Positions 44,213 through 54,361 of a stretch of 64,000 nucleotides of DNA are shown here, piece after piece. This stretch comes from Riptortus pedestris (taxonomy: Eukaryota > Arthropoda > Insecta > Hemiptera > Alydidae). Both the position numbers and the translations under genes were made by a program. Where the stretch lies: the NCBI GenBank assembly GCA_019009955.1, contig CM032231.1, forward strand, positions 44,124,501-44,188,500, written 5' to 3'. Below the pieces are notes generated by a model. That model saw only the letters and a program-made list of their open reading frames with translations. It did no database searches and was not told where the DNA came from. Position 1 is the first letter of the stretch; every line of letters begins with the position of its first letter.

Positions 44213-46672
44213 TATTTTTGAGACTACGTAATGACATTAATTTATCATAAACAACTTGTACTCTACAACAATACTTGCTTAGACACCATATATAATCAAC
44301 CATTTGAATGTTGTTTTTTTTTTATAAAATCCTAACACAGGCCGATTTCATGTTAATATGCAGCAGTTTCATTAATGAACAAATTTTTAGTCTTTGGATG
44401 GAAACGCCATGGTTCAGAATAGTGAAATGAAATAAACTTAAATATTTGTTGAAAAAATATAACCAACAAAATTCTATTGACCAATCAATGGCGGAAGGTA
44501 AATAACGAAGAAAAACCTCAAATAATTATTAAAACCATTTATATTTCTCTACTAGTTTCGTGTTTGCATGACGCCTCATCAGGAGAAAATATAGAGGCCA
44601 TACATAGAGGTAACAACGACTACATCGTAACAAAGGACCTTCCACTAGCCGTGCCAGTCAGACAACATTTTGCAAAGTATGACGTGTCGTCAGCTGATTT
44701 ATATCGATATATCACGAAATGAAATATGGATAATCTCTAAAGAAATGCAATCTAAATAATAAAGGAGATACTTATAATTGAACAAACATTACTTCAGAGC
44801 TTCTAATAAATTAAAGTATAATTTCATTTATAATTCACACGTTTAATATTTGTTTTCTTATTGACCACCGTTTTTCTACTCTTTATATATATTCTTATTA
44901 CATCCACATTACTTTCCTCTTGCACATATTATTTATTCTAGTATACTTAAGTTTTTAAAAACTATATATGAGTTAATTTAAACACATGGTAGGGCTAGGG
45001 TAATTTTATTTTCCTTATTATCAAGGAGTATCCCGTTTTTCTTTATTCTTCTTTTGAGTACTTGTACACACAGTTGATTTTCTACATATTCGTTTGATTT
45101 CAATTTATACTCCCTCTCTTTGACATTACGACCAGACGCCTATATACAATTACAGACTTGAGTCACTCAGAGAGCTTGAAATAAACTTTATTGGTAATAT
45201 TCACAAATATAGATGTTACATGAACAACAGCCGGGATACAACTGAGGAATGTTTTTTTTATTAATTTATTTTTTTTTTATTTAACAGACTGAGGAATAGG
45301 AGGGGATGGGGTTTATACAGCAGGAATGGTAAGGATTGCTAAGTCTGCATCTTCGAGTAGATCCTGCAACTAAACTTACGCATCTCAACTCATGTATACG
45401 CAACATAACTTAAAAACTAATAAATGTTGAATTATTTTATTCACATCTATTGAAACAATTATTATTAATTCTTTTTTGATGGAAATCTAAGAGGTTGGGG
45501 TTTATTGGGGAGAGGGAATACAACAATTCAAATTTTCTTTTCTAGATTCAGAAGATTTGAATAGTACTTTTTTTTAAAGATAATTTATAGGTCGATAAAT
45601 GATGTTTTATGGCATTTTTTGGACCAATTCATTGGAACAGAGATAACGTACATTAGTTTCCAATGAAATCTATTATTATAAGAGCAGCAAACGATTCTTA
45701 TTATTTTAATAGTCGAAAGAAGAAATACGGTTTCCCCATCACATTATTCGTATATCTGATCTAGTTTAAAATTTGTTATCTTCTTCTCTTACGTTATCAA
45801 TTCAAATTTATATTATATCTAATCTATCTATCTAAGGTACTCGGTATTACTAGGGATATCTTAATATTAGAGGCATTTGCTACGTAAGGCAGGTTTTCAG
45901 AACCATCTGAGACCACATAGTTCATAATAATGAAGAGAATTCTGTATTCCGAACCTAGTAAAAATAAAAGATTCTTTCTCCAAAAGCCACCAAAAGCAAG
46001 ACGATATTACCTACATAACAAACATTATTAGAAATTTTCATTTGTATGTCGGAAATATAAATTTTATATTCGTGGTACATAGTATGTTTAGTAAAGTGTA
46101 GCATTTTAATGGAGGAATGTAAAAAGTAACTGGGTATTCCTAATCAGCACTCACTCCTTCAGCGTCCATCTTTTTAAATTCTTTTTTTATCAGAATTAAA
46201 TTAATTCATATATCTGAGAACGAAACTGCATTAATAAATATATGATCATTGAATGACATGTAATTATAAACCAATTGGAGGAAATATAAACCAATGAAAG
46301 GAGTGGGGCAGAAATGATTAGAACATTATTTGTGCATTCATTCCCGCCATAATGCTGCTGAGACAAACCTGTTTATAAACTGGGGTTGTATAATTTCTCC
46401 TATGGATTTTCCAATAATATTCGTGTTTTAATTAAATTCATTTAGGGGACACCGAAATTCCGATTAATTAATGATTAAGAGGAGGGGATGGGGTGGCAAT
46501 ATACAATGCTCTTCGGGGAACCTGTTACTGGCATCAAAACATTGACATGTGTTTCAAAATTTCACATCATGTATCCTAACATATCTACGTGAGAAAATTG
46601 GTGTGCTCCAGAGTTTCGCTACAGATAAATGACCATGGGCCAACTCTTCTCTATTAGCTAAAAAGTTCACAA
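44213..46672. other. 2.4 kb without a supported gene
   Basis: An 81-codon plus frame at 44477-44722 is unrecognised. AT-rich with scattered G-runs (AGGAGGGGATGGGGT at 45299 and 46480). No domain, splice-bounded exon or repeat family assigned. Confidence 0.35.
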
Positions 46673-46896
46673 GATTATTATTATTTATTAACGTCCACTT
46701 TTTGCAACTCAGGCTAATTGGGACGGCTTATCTACAGGTTACGGCCTTTAGCTAGGATGGGACTGAGGATGTTATTTAATGAATTTCGTCACTAAATAAT
46801 TTCCTTTGCCAAGGCAAGAATCGACCTCGGCACTCTAGGGTTACCATGTGAGATTAAGGTCAACGCTTTAACTCAGATGGCTAACCTGAGCCTCTC
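46673..46896 (-). mobile_element. tRNA-derived SINE, near full length
   Basis: On the minus strand the 5' head (46896 downward) has the A-box region TTAGCCATCTGAGTTAAAGC followed by GTTGACCT, and the B-box GGTCGATTCTTGCC, spaced as in a tRNA gene. The body has AATTATTTAGTGACGAAATT, then CAGTCCCATCCTAGC and CGTCCCAATTAGCC. The tail is (TAA)n at 46673-46685. It is about 224 bp and would be transcribed by RNA polymerase III and copied by a partner LINE. Confidence 0.85.
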
Positions 46897-47103
46897 AAAA
46901 GATTATGACATTCACTGATTTCTTGCGGACATATGATTATGAGACGTCGACGCCGTCGGTCAGTGGGGAAATATCTAGTTCGCAATTCAGTTTACATGAG
47001 GATGACTTTGGAAAGAACTATACTAAGGTCATCGACGCAGGTGGTATGTCTTATAGCTTTCGGTTTACGATTGGCTTAAGGCACATTATATCCTTTACTG
47101 TCC

Positions 47104-47113
47104 ACACACACAT

Positions 47114-47151
<38 letters not shown>
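47104..47151. repeat. Compound (CA)n(TA)n microsatellite
   Basis: About 16 CA units then about 9 TA units. Confidence 0.95.
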
Positions 47152-47152
<1 letters not shown>

Positions 47153-47266
47153 AATACACACATTTATTATTTTACGTGACTTGACTTTTAAAGATATAGT
47201 AGATCTTTAGTCACCACTCTCCACGCCCCTCCCTCTCTATCTATAATGAAACTCCGTAGCTTAATT

Positions 47267-47960
47267 TTTAGCTGATTTCCGTTAGAGGAAAATTTAGGTC
47301 GTACTCATGACGCATTTTGTTTTAGCGATTTTCGAAAATTTCCTTCAAATGTCCAAAGAACCTACCTAGAAGATGACGAAAACTATGCCAGTTCAAAATT
47401 TGATATATATGTCTGTTAGCGCTCTAGCGGTCGCAATGTTTCATCGATCGGGGCCAAACTCGATATTTTAACGTTTTATGAAAATCTAAGTTCTTCAATT
47501 TCGTAACGGCTGAAATCGGATAACTGAGAGGGAGGGTTTACTGGTGGAAATTTCGAAAATGCAAACTATCTCCGCTTTTATATGTCGTATCGAAAACTTG
47601 CGTAGAACCAATATTATTGAAAATTTAATGTTCTCCAAATGTTGTTAGATACATGTTTTCTCTTTCTTTAATATTAACCGAGCATTTTTGTTTTTAGTCA
47701 TCGCACTTTAAAAATAAGAGAATATATCACGAAAAGTATTATTCGAAGCATAAATACCAAATATTGTTTCCAAAGGACCTTTATTATGTGAGATACGTGA
47801 GGGACGACATCACCAATTTAAATTTTGTTGACCATCCACTTATACTCATCGGTTTTTTTTTTTTTTTGGAAATAGAGAATATATGCTGAGATGAGATCAG
47901 TAATGTATAATTCCAACTTGTGTGAAATCTGCTAAGTTCACGTAGCCTCTTCATGACGGT
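47267..47960 (-). mobile_element. Helentron-like copy, diverged
   Basis: The minus-strand end at 47267-47300 has a decayed hairpin (TTTTCCTCTAACGGAAATCA). CTCTAGCGGTCGCAA and the family body follow. The other end (47930-47960) has GTCATGAAGAGGCTACGTGA and TTAGCAGATTTCACAC. Substitutions and small insertions are frequent, so this is an old copy. Confidence 0.65.
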
Positions 47961-48643
47961 TTCTTTGCTATTTTAAGCCCATCTTGTTTTCGTTCTCAGA
48001 GACGGTCTCGTCCAACGCATTTATTGTCTGGAACAAAAAGCCCTACGGATTACTTTTTGTTAAATATCCTGCCCGTCGTAACCGCACAGCTTTCATATTA
48101 TGTGAAGTCGACTGGCTCATTGCTTATATTATCTATACTCATGTTTTCGTCCCCCAGGGCCATGAGGTCATCACCCTATCTAGGCCCTATCTTAAAATGA
48201 GTCCTTCCTACTTTACTTAAATACTCGAACCATATTAATTTAGTCCCTTTCAATGTTATTTGTGAGAGACAAAATTTCGCACATACACTTTACAGTGGGT
48301 GAGTTAATAACATTATAGAATCTTTCCTCCCGCAAGATTCTTATTCCTAAGGTTTATGGGATTAATATAAGCTACTGGTGATCCAACGTATTTTTATTTT
48401 TTTGGGGGGAAGAAAATGGCGCATACAATCAACTTCTTTTCCAAATTAGGTTTGGGTTACAACTATATTTCTCACCTTTTCTCGTCTTACCAACTCACCA
48501 ACACATCTGATATCAGCTTACCTGAGATCGATTTCATATTGTCTTTGCGACTTCGGAAGACAGTTACGGAGTTTTTCAAAATGTTACTTCAGACATCCAT
48601 CAATACAACATAGGGGAAGAAATAAATGAGTTCCATGCAAATG

Positions 48644-48645
<2 letters not shown>
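47961..48645. other. No gene supported
   Basis: Short plus frames at 47984-48220 and 48416-48613 contain no domain that I recognise. A relic of a transposon coding region is possible. Confidence 0.35.

Positions 48646-48704
<59 letters not shown>
48646..48704. repeat. Compound (TA)n(TG)n microsatellite
   Basis: About 17 TA units followed by about 12 TG units. Confidence 0.95.
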
Positions 48705-48705
<1 letters not shown>

Positions 48706-49046
48706 AATCTGTAATGTAACAAATTGAATGTACCAATGATTAGAGTTTCACCCTTAATTATGCTAATTATCGACGGTTCTCTGGACATCTTCTTTAGGCG
48801 ATCTCGTAGACTTTTTAGAATGCATTGGTACAGGAGCAAACGGAAATATGTTTGAAGAACAGAATCGACGTTTACAGAGTATTTGTCTGATAACGCTGTT
48901 ACAATTTTTTTTCGATGACTCAATATTAACTAGTCATTCAAAAAAAAAAAAAAAAATTAGCCCAGACTAGAGGTAAACTACTAGTAGTCAACCATAAGAT
49001 TTATAAAATTAACAGTTTAAAAGCAACTACCTAGTAGATAACTAAA

Positions 49047-49190
49047 AAGTCAACAAGACCTACGTAAACTAAGCAGTTTTCCCACGTGCGGGTACGACTC
49101 TCTGTTGATCTCATCTCACCATATACTTTATATTTCTAAGTTGAAATCTGATGACTTGTAGTGGGGGTTTACTGAAAGCAGAAAACAACG
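49047..49190 (+). mobile_element. Helentron-like 5' fragment
   Basis: CTACGTAAACTAAGCAGTTT and CCCACGTGCGGG, then GATCTCATCTCACCATAT and GGGGGTTTACTGAAAGCAGAA, match the 5' region of the family. The rest is missing. Confidence 0.55.
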
Positions 49191-49329
49191 AAATTAAATT
49201 AAACGAAACCTTTAGTTGATATACCTAACATAATTTTTACAATTTGTATTATTATTCTTTTTTTTTTTCTTCAATAGCATAATTTACCGAAGCGAAGTGT
49301 TTTTGAGTTCATCTAAGTGTATTATTTGC

Positions 49330-50425
49330 TAATTTGATTCTGTGTCATCCAAACAAGGGAATGTCTCAGGCGCTTCCATTCTGGTTTTTCAAATGCTACT
49401 CACATCCAACTAGTTCCTACACAAGCTGTCCTCATTTCTTCATCACAGCTGTATTTTGACCTTCCTCTGCCACTTTTCTCTGTCTTTGGCTACACTTCCA
49501 ACTGATGTTTTGACCAGCTGTCACTACCCCTTACGATGCATAATATCGGGTAGGCATGTTTGTTTTCTAATACATGTATTAGACTTCCTATCCTTTCTTG
49601 TCATTCCTAACATGAACCTCTTCGTGGACCTTACAACTGTTCTGAACTTTTCTACTACTATTTTCGCCCATACCCACATCACAGAGCCGTAATTCAGCAC
49701 CGGAAGGACTGTTGTTAGCCATAATTTTCTTTTCCGAAACATTTCTACTTGACTTCTATACAATACTTTATTTTTAAGCATGGGTTTACAGCCCAAATTG
49801 CATCTTCATTGAATTTCATTCCATTGACCTTCTTTACTCACCCATATGTTCCCAAGAAATGGACAAAGTTTTGTGCATTTCTTATGATTTTTTCCTCTAC
49901 ATGTAAGTCTTCGCTACTCTGGGTTTCTAGAATTCTACATTTCTCGAAGTTTCCTTTTAGTCCAATATTTGCTCCCTTGTCTATTGTTTGGTATAGCAAG
50001 TAGAGCACTTCTTCTGGAGATTTCCCTATGAAGACAATGTCATCTACAATAATTAAATAAATAGTTTAGCCATTTCCCATCTATTCTTAGCCCTTAGACT
50101 TCTCAAGCTTCATGAACTCTTGCAGGGTGGCTATGAATAACTTGGCGAAATAGCCTTTTAATTTGATTTAATTTCAACCTTTGCATTAAGGTATATTTTT
50201 TTAATTATGTCTCTTATTACCCATTCTTATTCTGATTAATTTCAACAAATTCATTATGGCTTGATATTTCAAGTTGTTGAAGGCTCTCACCAAGTCTAAG
50301 AATAGAAGGCCCAGTCTAAATCCATTTGCTTAGGATTTCATTATTAATTCATTTCTTGCAAGGATGTGTTGTATTATACATCTCTTTTCCTATTCTTTGA
50401 GTTAACATTTTTTATAAAACAATAT
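49330..50425 (-). pseudogene. RTE-type LINE, reverse transcriptase C-terminal half
   Basis: Minus-strand coding traces in N-to-C order: MLTQRIGKEMYN at about 50405 (early RT); GLLFLDLVRAFNNL-like motif A region near 50300; VDDIVFIGKSPEE at about 50030, the F/YxDD palm motif as VDD; then the C-terminal RKLWLTTVLPVLNYGSVMW at 49740-49680 and MLGMTRKDRKSNTCIRKQ at about 49610. It ends with a VAKDRxKWxxK-like tail near 49470. Several stops and frameshifts. It resembles insect RTE endonuclease-reverse transcriptases. The matching N-terminal half is at 56415-57650 and together they look like one LINE split by later insertions. Confidence 0.8.
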
Positions 50426-50922
50426 TGTTACGTTTTTATTACAAAACCAGTAATAAACGATGTTAATAAGAGTTCTTTTGGATTGCAAAATTAAACACAC
50501 ACACAAGTTTCACAGTTTAACACTGCACGATTTATTTCACAATGTACAATACTCTTGGTTAATTATTACTACTCACAGTATTACACTGATAGTGTCACTG
50601 TTCTTCAGATTACACAGTCCAATAATTCACTCACGGTCACTGAAATTCACATAAAACGACGGCACTGCACTGTCCTTTACTTCGCGGCACTGCACTGTCT
50701 TAAACACGCACTAAACTGTTACTTACAGTCACGGCACAACACTGTTCTTCTAATAAAAACACTTTACCGCACTGCACTAAGTCGCACTGTAGCACTGATG
50801 TGACCATCAAGACATCTGACCATAAAACTGAGGCGCGAGATACTGGCAGGGTCTCTTATAAATGCCTGTAGAAGGGGCTAGCCAAGGAACGGTCTAGAAG
50901 TTCCAGGAAGATAGGCACGGCG
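50426..50922 (-). repeat. LTR of gypsy element 2, part 1 (outer part)
   Basis: Starts at the LINE junction with TGTTACGTTTTTATTAC, a typical LTR terminus. It contains repeated GCACTGCACTGTC blocks and a minus-strand TATA context CATTTATAAGAG at about 50860. It stops exactly where the Transib begins; its continuation is 54172 to about 54310. Total LTR length is about 636 bp. The inner LTR boundary is uncertain. Confidence 0.6.
50918..50922. repeat. Transib target-site duplication, left
   Basis: CGGCG directly before the heptamer CACAGTG. The same five bases follow the right end at 54167-54171. GC-rich 5-bp duplications are characteristic of Transib. Confidence 0.9.
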
Positions 50923-50951
50923 CACAGTGCATCGACCATTGGACAAAAATC
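50923..50951 (+). other. Transib left end, 12-RSS-like
   Basis: Heptamer CACAGTG (50923-50929) identical to the V(D)J heptamer, 13-nt spacer, nonamer-like ACAAAAATC (50943-50951), 8 of 9 identical to ACAAAAACC. Confidence 0.85.
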
Positions 50952-51409
50952 AAAAATTGTACTATTTTCTAACAGGAATATTATTATTTAAAATCTATTA
51001 ATAAACCTTCGTACACAATCTGATAGGATTATATCATTGTTTACTTTTTTTTTTAAAGTCAATAAAAGGGGCGAAGTGCAGCTATTATTCCTTTTGCAAT
51101 AAACACCTTGTTAGTATCAATTTATGTTTCTTATTGGAAGTACCTAACTTTTTCTTAAAATTACACCTCCAAGCATGGAATTCACAGGCCCGGGTATGTA
51201 TATAAAAATGCCATATTGCAATTGCGAAAATTAAATCGTTAGATAAATTTGCACACCTGCCTTTAATTTGACTGAATTTTGTTAACATTAAAACTTTAAA
51301 TACGTTTTTAAAAAAATCATTAAATATCATTTCGTACTTTTTGCATATTCTTGAAGCATTGAGTGTGCACTTTTATTTTCATTATAGTTTATGTGCTTCT
51401 GAGTGCCCC

Positions 51410-53398
51410 TTTACTTGTAGTATTATTTTTTTCAATAGATCGAGTCATCAGAACTCACGCCCAGCTGGTAGAAATATGTTTTAAGCACAAAAAAGCTGTC
51501 CGTATAACTAAGGTCAAGGAAGAACTATGTTCATTAATGAATTTTGAAGACCCGAGTGACGAGTTTAAAAAGAAATAGCAAAGATAAGTAGGTTTTTTTG
51601 TCTTAATTTTCAAAATAAACTAAAAGAATCCCGAAGGGATCGCAATAAAATTTTATTTGGAAAATGCTTCTTGGCTTCAACAAGAGGTTCAAAAATTATC
51701 CTTGCTAAGACCAAGACATAGTTTGTTTAGGCAGCATGGACCAAGTACTTCACGGGGAAGGCCAAGGACACCCTTCGAAGAATCATCATTAAAAATAAAA
51801 AAGAGCTCATAAGACATCTGCTGAGCTAGCATTTGCCGCCGATATTGCTAAAAAATCGTGTAATCGTAATCCGAAGTCTTCGTTAAGCTGTCATCAAACA
51901 TTAGCTCTATATTTAGATTTAGATTTATCTGAAAGAAAATATAAATTATTAAGATCTGTTGTAAATAGTGTGCAAAAAGATTGCTTTCCCTCCTTGTACG
52001 CATTAAATTTATATAAAAATACTCTGTTTCCAACGCAGATTACAGCCAATGAAATTTCTGCTTCCGTAAACTTGTAGGAACTTCTACAACTAACATCGCA
52101 GAGTATAATAAAAATCGTGTGCCAAGAAAATTTTTCTAAAGAACTGAAGTTAATATGTAAATTTGGGATTTGACGGCAGTTCCGGCCACAGCCAGTATAA
52201 ACAAATGTTCGAAAATGCATCAAACAGCTTTAGTGCCATTAAAATTGGTGGAAGTGTGTAATGGAAAAGATGTGTGGGTCAATCCGCGTCCATCTTCCAC
52301 CCATTATTGCAGGCCCATAAAATTTATTTAAAAAAAGAAAAACCTGAACTAGTGCTTGATGTGGAAGAGACGACTAAAAATTCAATTAGCCAGCTTCGGA
52401 CTTACGATTTTACATTAGAAAGCGGTCAAAGGTGTAGCATTAATTTCGAGATGTTGTTCACAATGATAGACGGTAGTATTTGTAACATATTGTCTGACAC
52501 AAATGCCACATCTAGGTGTTTTATTTGTAAGGCTACGCCAAAAGATATGAACTCTGAAAATGTACTAAATCGTCCACCTGATGAGAAGCAATACCGCTTC
52601 GGGCTGTCAACACTGCACATCTGGATTAGATTCTTCGAATGCATCCTGCACGTAGGCTACAGACTACCTATAAAGAAATGGCAAATTCGAGGGACCGAAC
52701 ATAAGGAAATTGTAGAGGCTAACAAAAAACGAATTCAAACTGAATTTAAAACAAAAATGGGCTTATTGGTTGACAAACCGAAACCAGGATATGGCTCAAC
52801 GAATGATGGAAATACGGCAAGGCGCTTTTTTTCAAACCCTGATCTTGGTTCTGAGATTACCGGTGTAAACAAAGAGTTAATTGTACAGTTCTCCATTATT
52901 CTAAGGGTGTTGGCCGCTGGTTATCCCATAAATTTAGATAGTTTTCAGTTGTTATTGGACGAAACTAGGGACCGATATCTATCTTTATACGACTGGTTTT
53001 ATATGCCTAGCAGTGTCCACAAAATTTTAATTCATGGACGTGAAATAATCGCTTCCTTTTCCTTGCCAATTGGACAGTTGTCTGAAGATGCAATTGAGGC
53101 AAGACACAAAGAAGTGAGGAAAAACCGATTAAATCACACTCGCAAATGTTCAAGAGTAAGCTCTAATATTGATTTAATGAGAATATTATTATTGACTTCT
53201 GAACCTCTCATATCGTCTAAGCGAAAAATTCTCACAAGTAAAAAATTTAGATATGATGATGTGGAGATTCAGAAGTATATTAAACTACCAGTCGAACTTT
53301 CAACATCTACCGATGAATTTGACAAAATGGACATCGGCATTGGTGACATAAATATAGATTCAGAAAGCAGTAGCCAAGAAGATGATGAATCAGATTAA
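51410..53398 (+). pseudogene. RAG1-like Transib transposase, N-terminal half broken
   Basis: C-terminal part 52320-53398 is one long open frame (nominal start at 52274 is GTG in the wrong frame). Numbering from 52274: CX2C in CFICKAT (82-85), GLSTLHIW (110-117), NTARRFF (180-186), HKILIHG (249-255), LSEDAIEARHKE (269-280) with the likely catalytic Glu 271 or 276, and an acidic tail. Upstream, FDGSSGHSQYK (Asp codon at 52172) and WVNPRPSSTHYCRPIKF parallel the CDG and CCKPLC regions of RAG1. In-frame stops lie at 52075 (TAG) and 52259 (TAA), and frameshifts near 51800, 52165 and 52320. The family cuts DNA at RSS-like ends through hairpin intermediates. I could not assign the second catalytic Asp. 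The N-terminus is uncertain; a Lys-rich frame at 51423-51578 may belong. Confidence 0.82.
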
Positions 53399-54127
53399 AT
53401 AATGTTATTTACTAAATATCAATATTGAATTATTATGTGTAGTTAAATATTTTATATTGTATATTGTATGTAGATAAATATACTATGTATTAATCTGTAA
53501 TGGAGTGTTTTATGTTACATTATGTAAAATGATCTTTTTATTGGCTTACTAACTTGTTTTTCCGATAACTTTCATATTTTTATATTTTCCTGATAACTCT
53601 AACACTGATAAATTGAAGGTTCAATAAATTCAAAATTATAATATTGTTACCTACAACTATACCCTTAGGCGAAATTTATTTTGATAGAATCTGTTGTTTG
53701 GTTCAGAAACCTAGATTTTTTTTAAACACATTATCCGACTATTTTGGAAGGAATATATATATGTACTTGTAATAAGCATAAAATTTTCTATAAGGATCAA
53801 TAGAAATTATCATTTTGTCCACTTCGATCAGTTACTCGAAGCACTGTGCGATCCCCTCCCCGCCTCCCCCCCAAAAAAAATCTCCTTTGCTAAACAGTAA
53901 ATTCGGGTATGTAGGGAATTTAATGTAGTTTTCAATACCGTGATAAAAAAAAAAAAAACCCTTAATTTTGTAGAGATGTCGACAAAGAAAATAGTGTCAG
54001 TGTCTCGCACCAGATTTTTTTTTCTCAACCAATCATATTGCTTGTAGGCTTATTCGATTCAGCTAATCATTCTCTTCAATTTGTGCTCTATTCATTTTTT
54101 CGATTGGAGGCTTCCTTTTTGAGTTAT
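53399..54127 (+). other. Transib 3' noncoding region
   Basis: AT-rich sequence between the transposase stop and the right end, with plus-strand AATAAA near 53620 (TTCAATAAATTC). The 318 bases between the internal and true right ends contain a C-rich run and no coding sequence. Confidence 0.5.
53810..53848 (-). other. Internal second 23-RSS-like Transib end
   Basis: Minus strand: CACAGTG (53848-53842), exactly 23 nt, ACAAAATGA (53818-53810). The spacer resembles that of the true right end (C-T-GAGTA). The flank CGATC does not match the left CGGCG, so it is not the end used for this insertion. It may be a duplicated or captured end. Confidence 0.7.
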
Positions 54128-54166
54128 TAATTTTGTTCGCTTTGCCCATATACTCAATGCACTGTG
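54128..54166 (-). other. Transib right end, 23-RSS-like
   Basis: Minus strand: heptamer CACAGTG (54166-54160), spacer of exactly 23 nt, nonamer-like ACAAAATTA (54136-54128), 6 of 9 to consensus. The flanking CGGCG pairs with the left flank. Confidence 0.85.
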
Positions 54167-54171
54167 CGGCG
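54167..54171. repeat. Transib target-site duplication, right
   Basis: CGGCG directly after the terminal CACTGTG at 54160-54166. Confidence 0.9.
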
Positions 54172-54310
54172 GGCCCTAATTAGATTCTGCCGGCTCCACT
54201 AGGTCGAGCTGTACAGGCTTAAATAGAGAAGCAGGATGAGACCGACGCTTTTCCAAGAAGGTCTGGAAGGGACTAGTGCCTTCCACCAATTAGTGACAAA
54301 TTAGCGGCAC
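54172..54310 (-). repeat. LTR of gypsy element 2, part 2 (inner part)
   Basis: Resumes after the Transib and runs to about 54310. There, on the minus strand, a purine-rich tract (GGAGGGGTTCAAAGAAG) precedes TGCCGCTAAT, a plausible polypurine tract and LTR start. Boundary inferred. Confidence 0.5.
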
Positions 54311-54361
54311 TTCTTTGAACCCCTCCGCACTCCCCAATCAAGCCTTGAATAGTAGAGCCAT

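Larger units (their letters stand above)
50923..54166 (+). mobile_element. Transib-type (RAG1-like) DNA transposon, 3244 bp
   Basis: Bounded by CACAGTG (left) and CACTGTG (right), flanked by a perfect 5-bp CGGCG duplication, and carrying a RAG1-like transposase on the plus strand. Left end: CACAGTG, 13-nt spacer, ACAAAAATC. Right end, read inward: CACAGTG, 23-nt spacer, ACAAAATTA. The V(D)J signal consensus is CACAGTG, 12 or 23 nt, ACAAAAACC. The element sits inside the LTR of a gypsy retrotransposon. The transposase gene is broken in its N-terminal half, so the copy is not autonomous now. An additional 23-spaced end lies internally at 53810-53848. Confidence 0.9.

Noticed and set aside
50923..53848. 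Transib ending at the inner CACTGTG (53842-53848)
   Set aside because: The flank CGATC does not match the left flank CGGCG, whereas the outer end at 54166 gives a perfect 5-bp duplication.
50923..54166. Classification as CACTA or Chapaev because the ends start with CAC
   Set aside because: Those families make 2-4 bp duplications. Here the duplication is 5 bp and GC-rich, and the protein shows RAG1-like blocks (FDGSSG, CRP, CX2C, NTARRF, HKxLxH).
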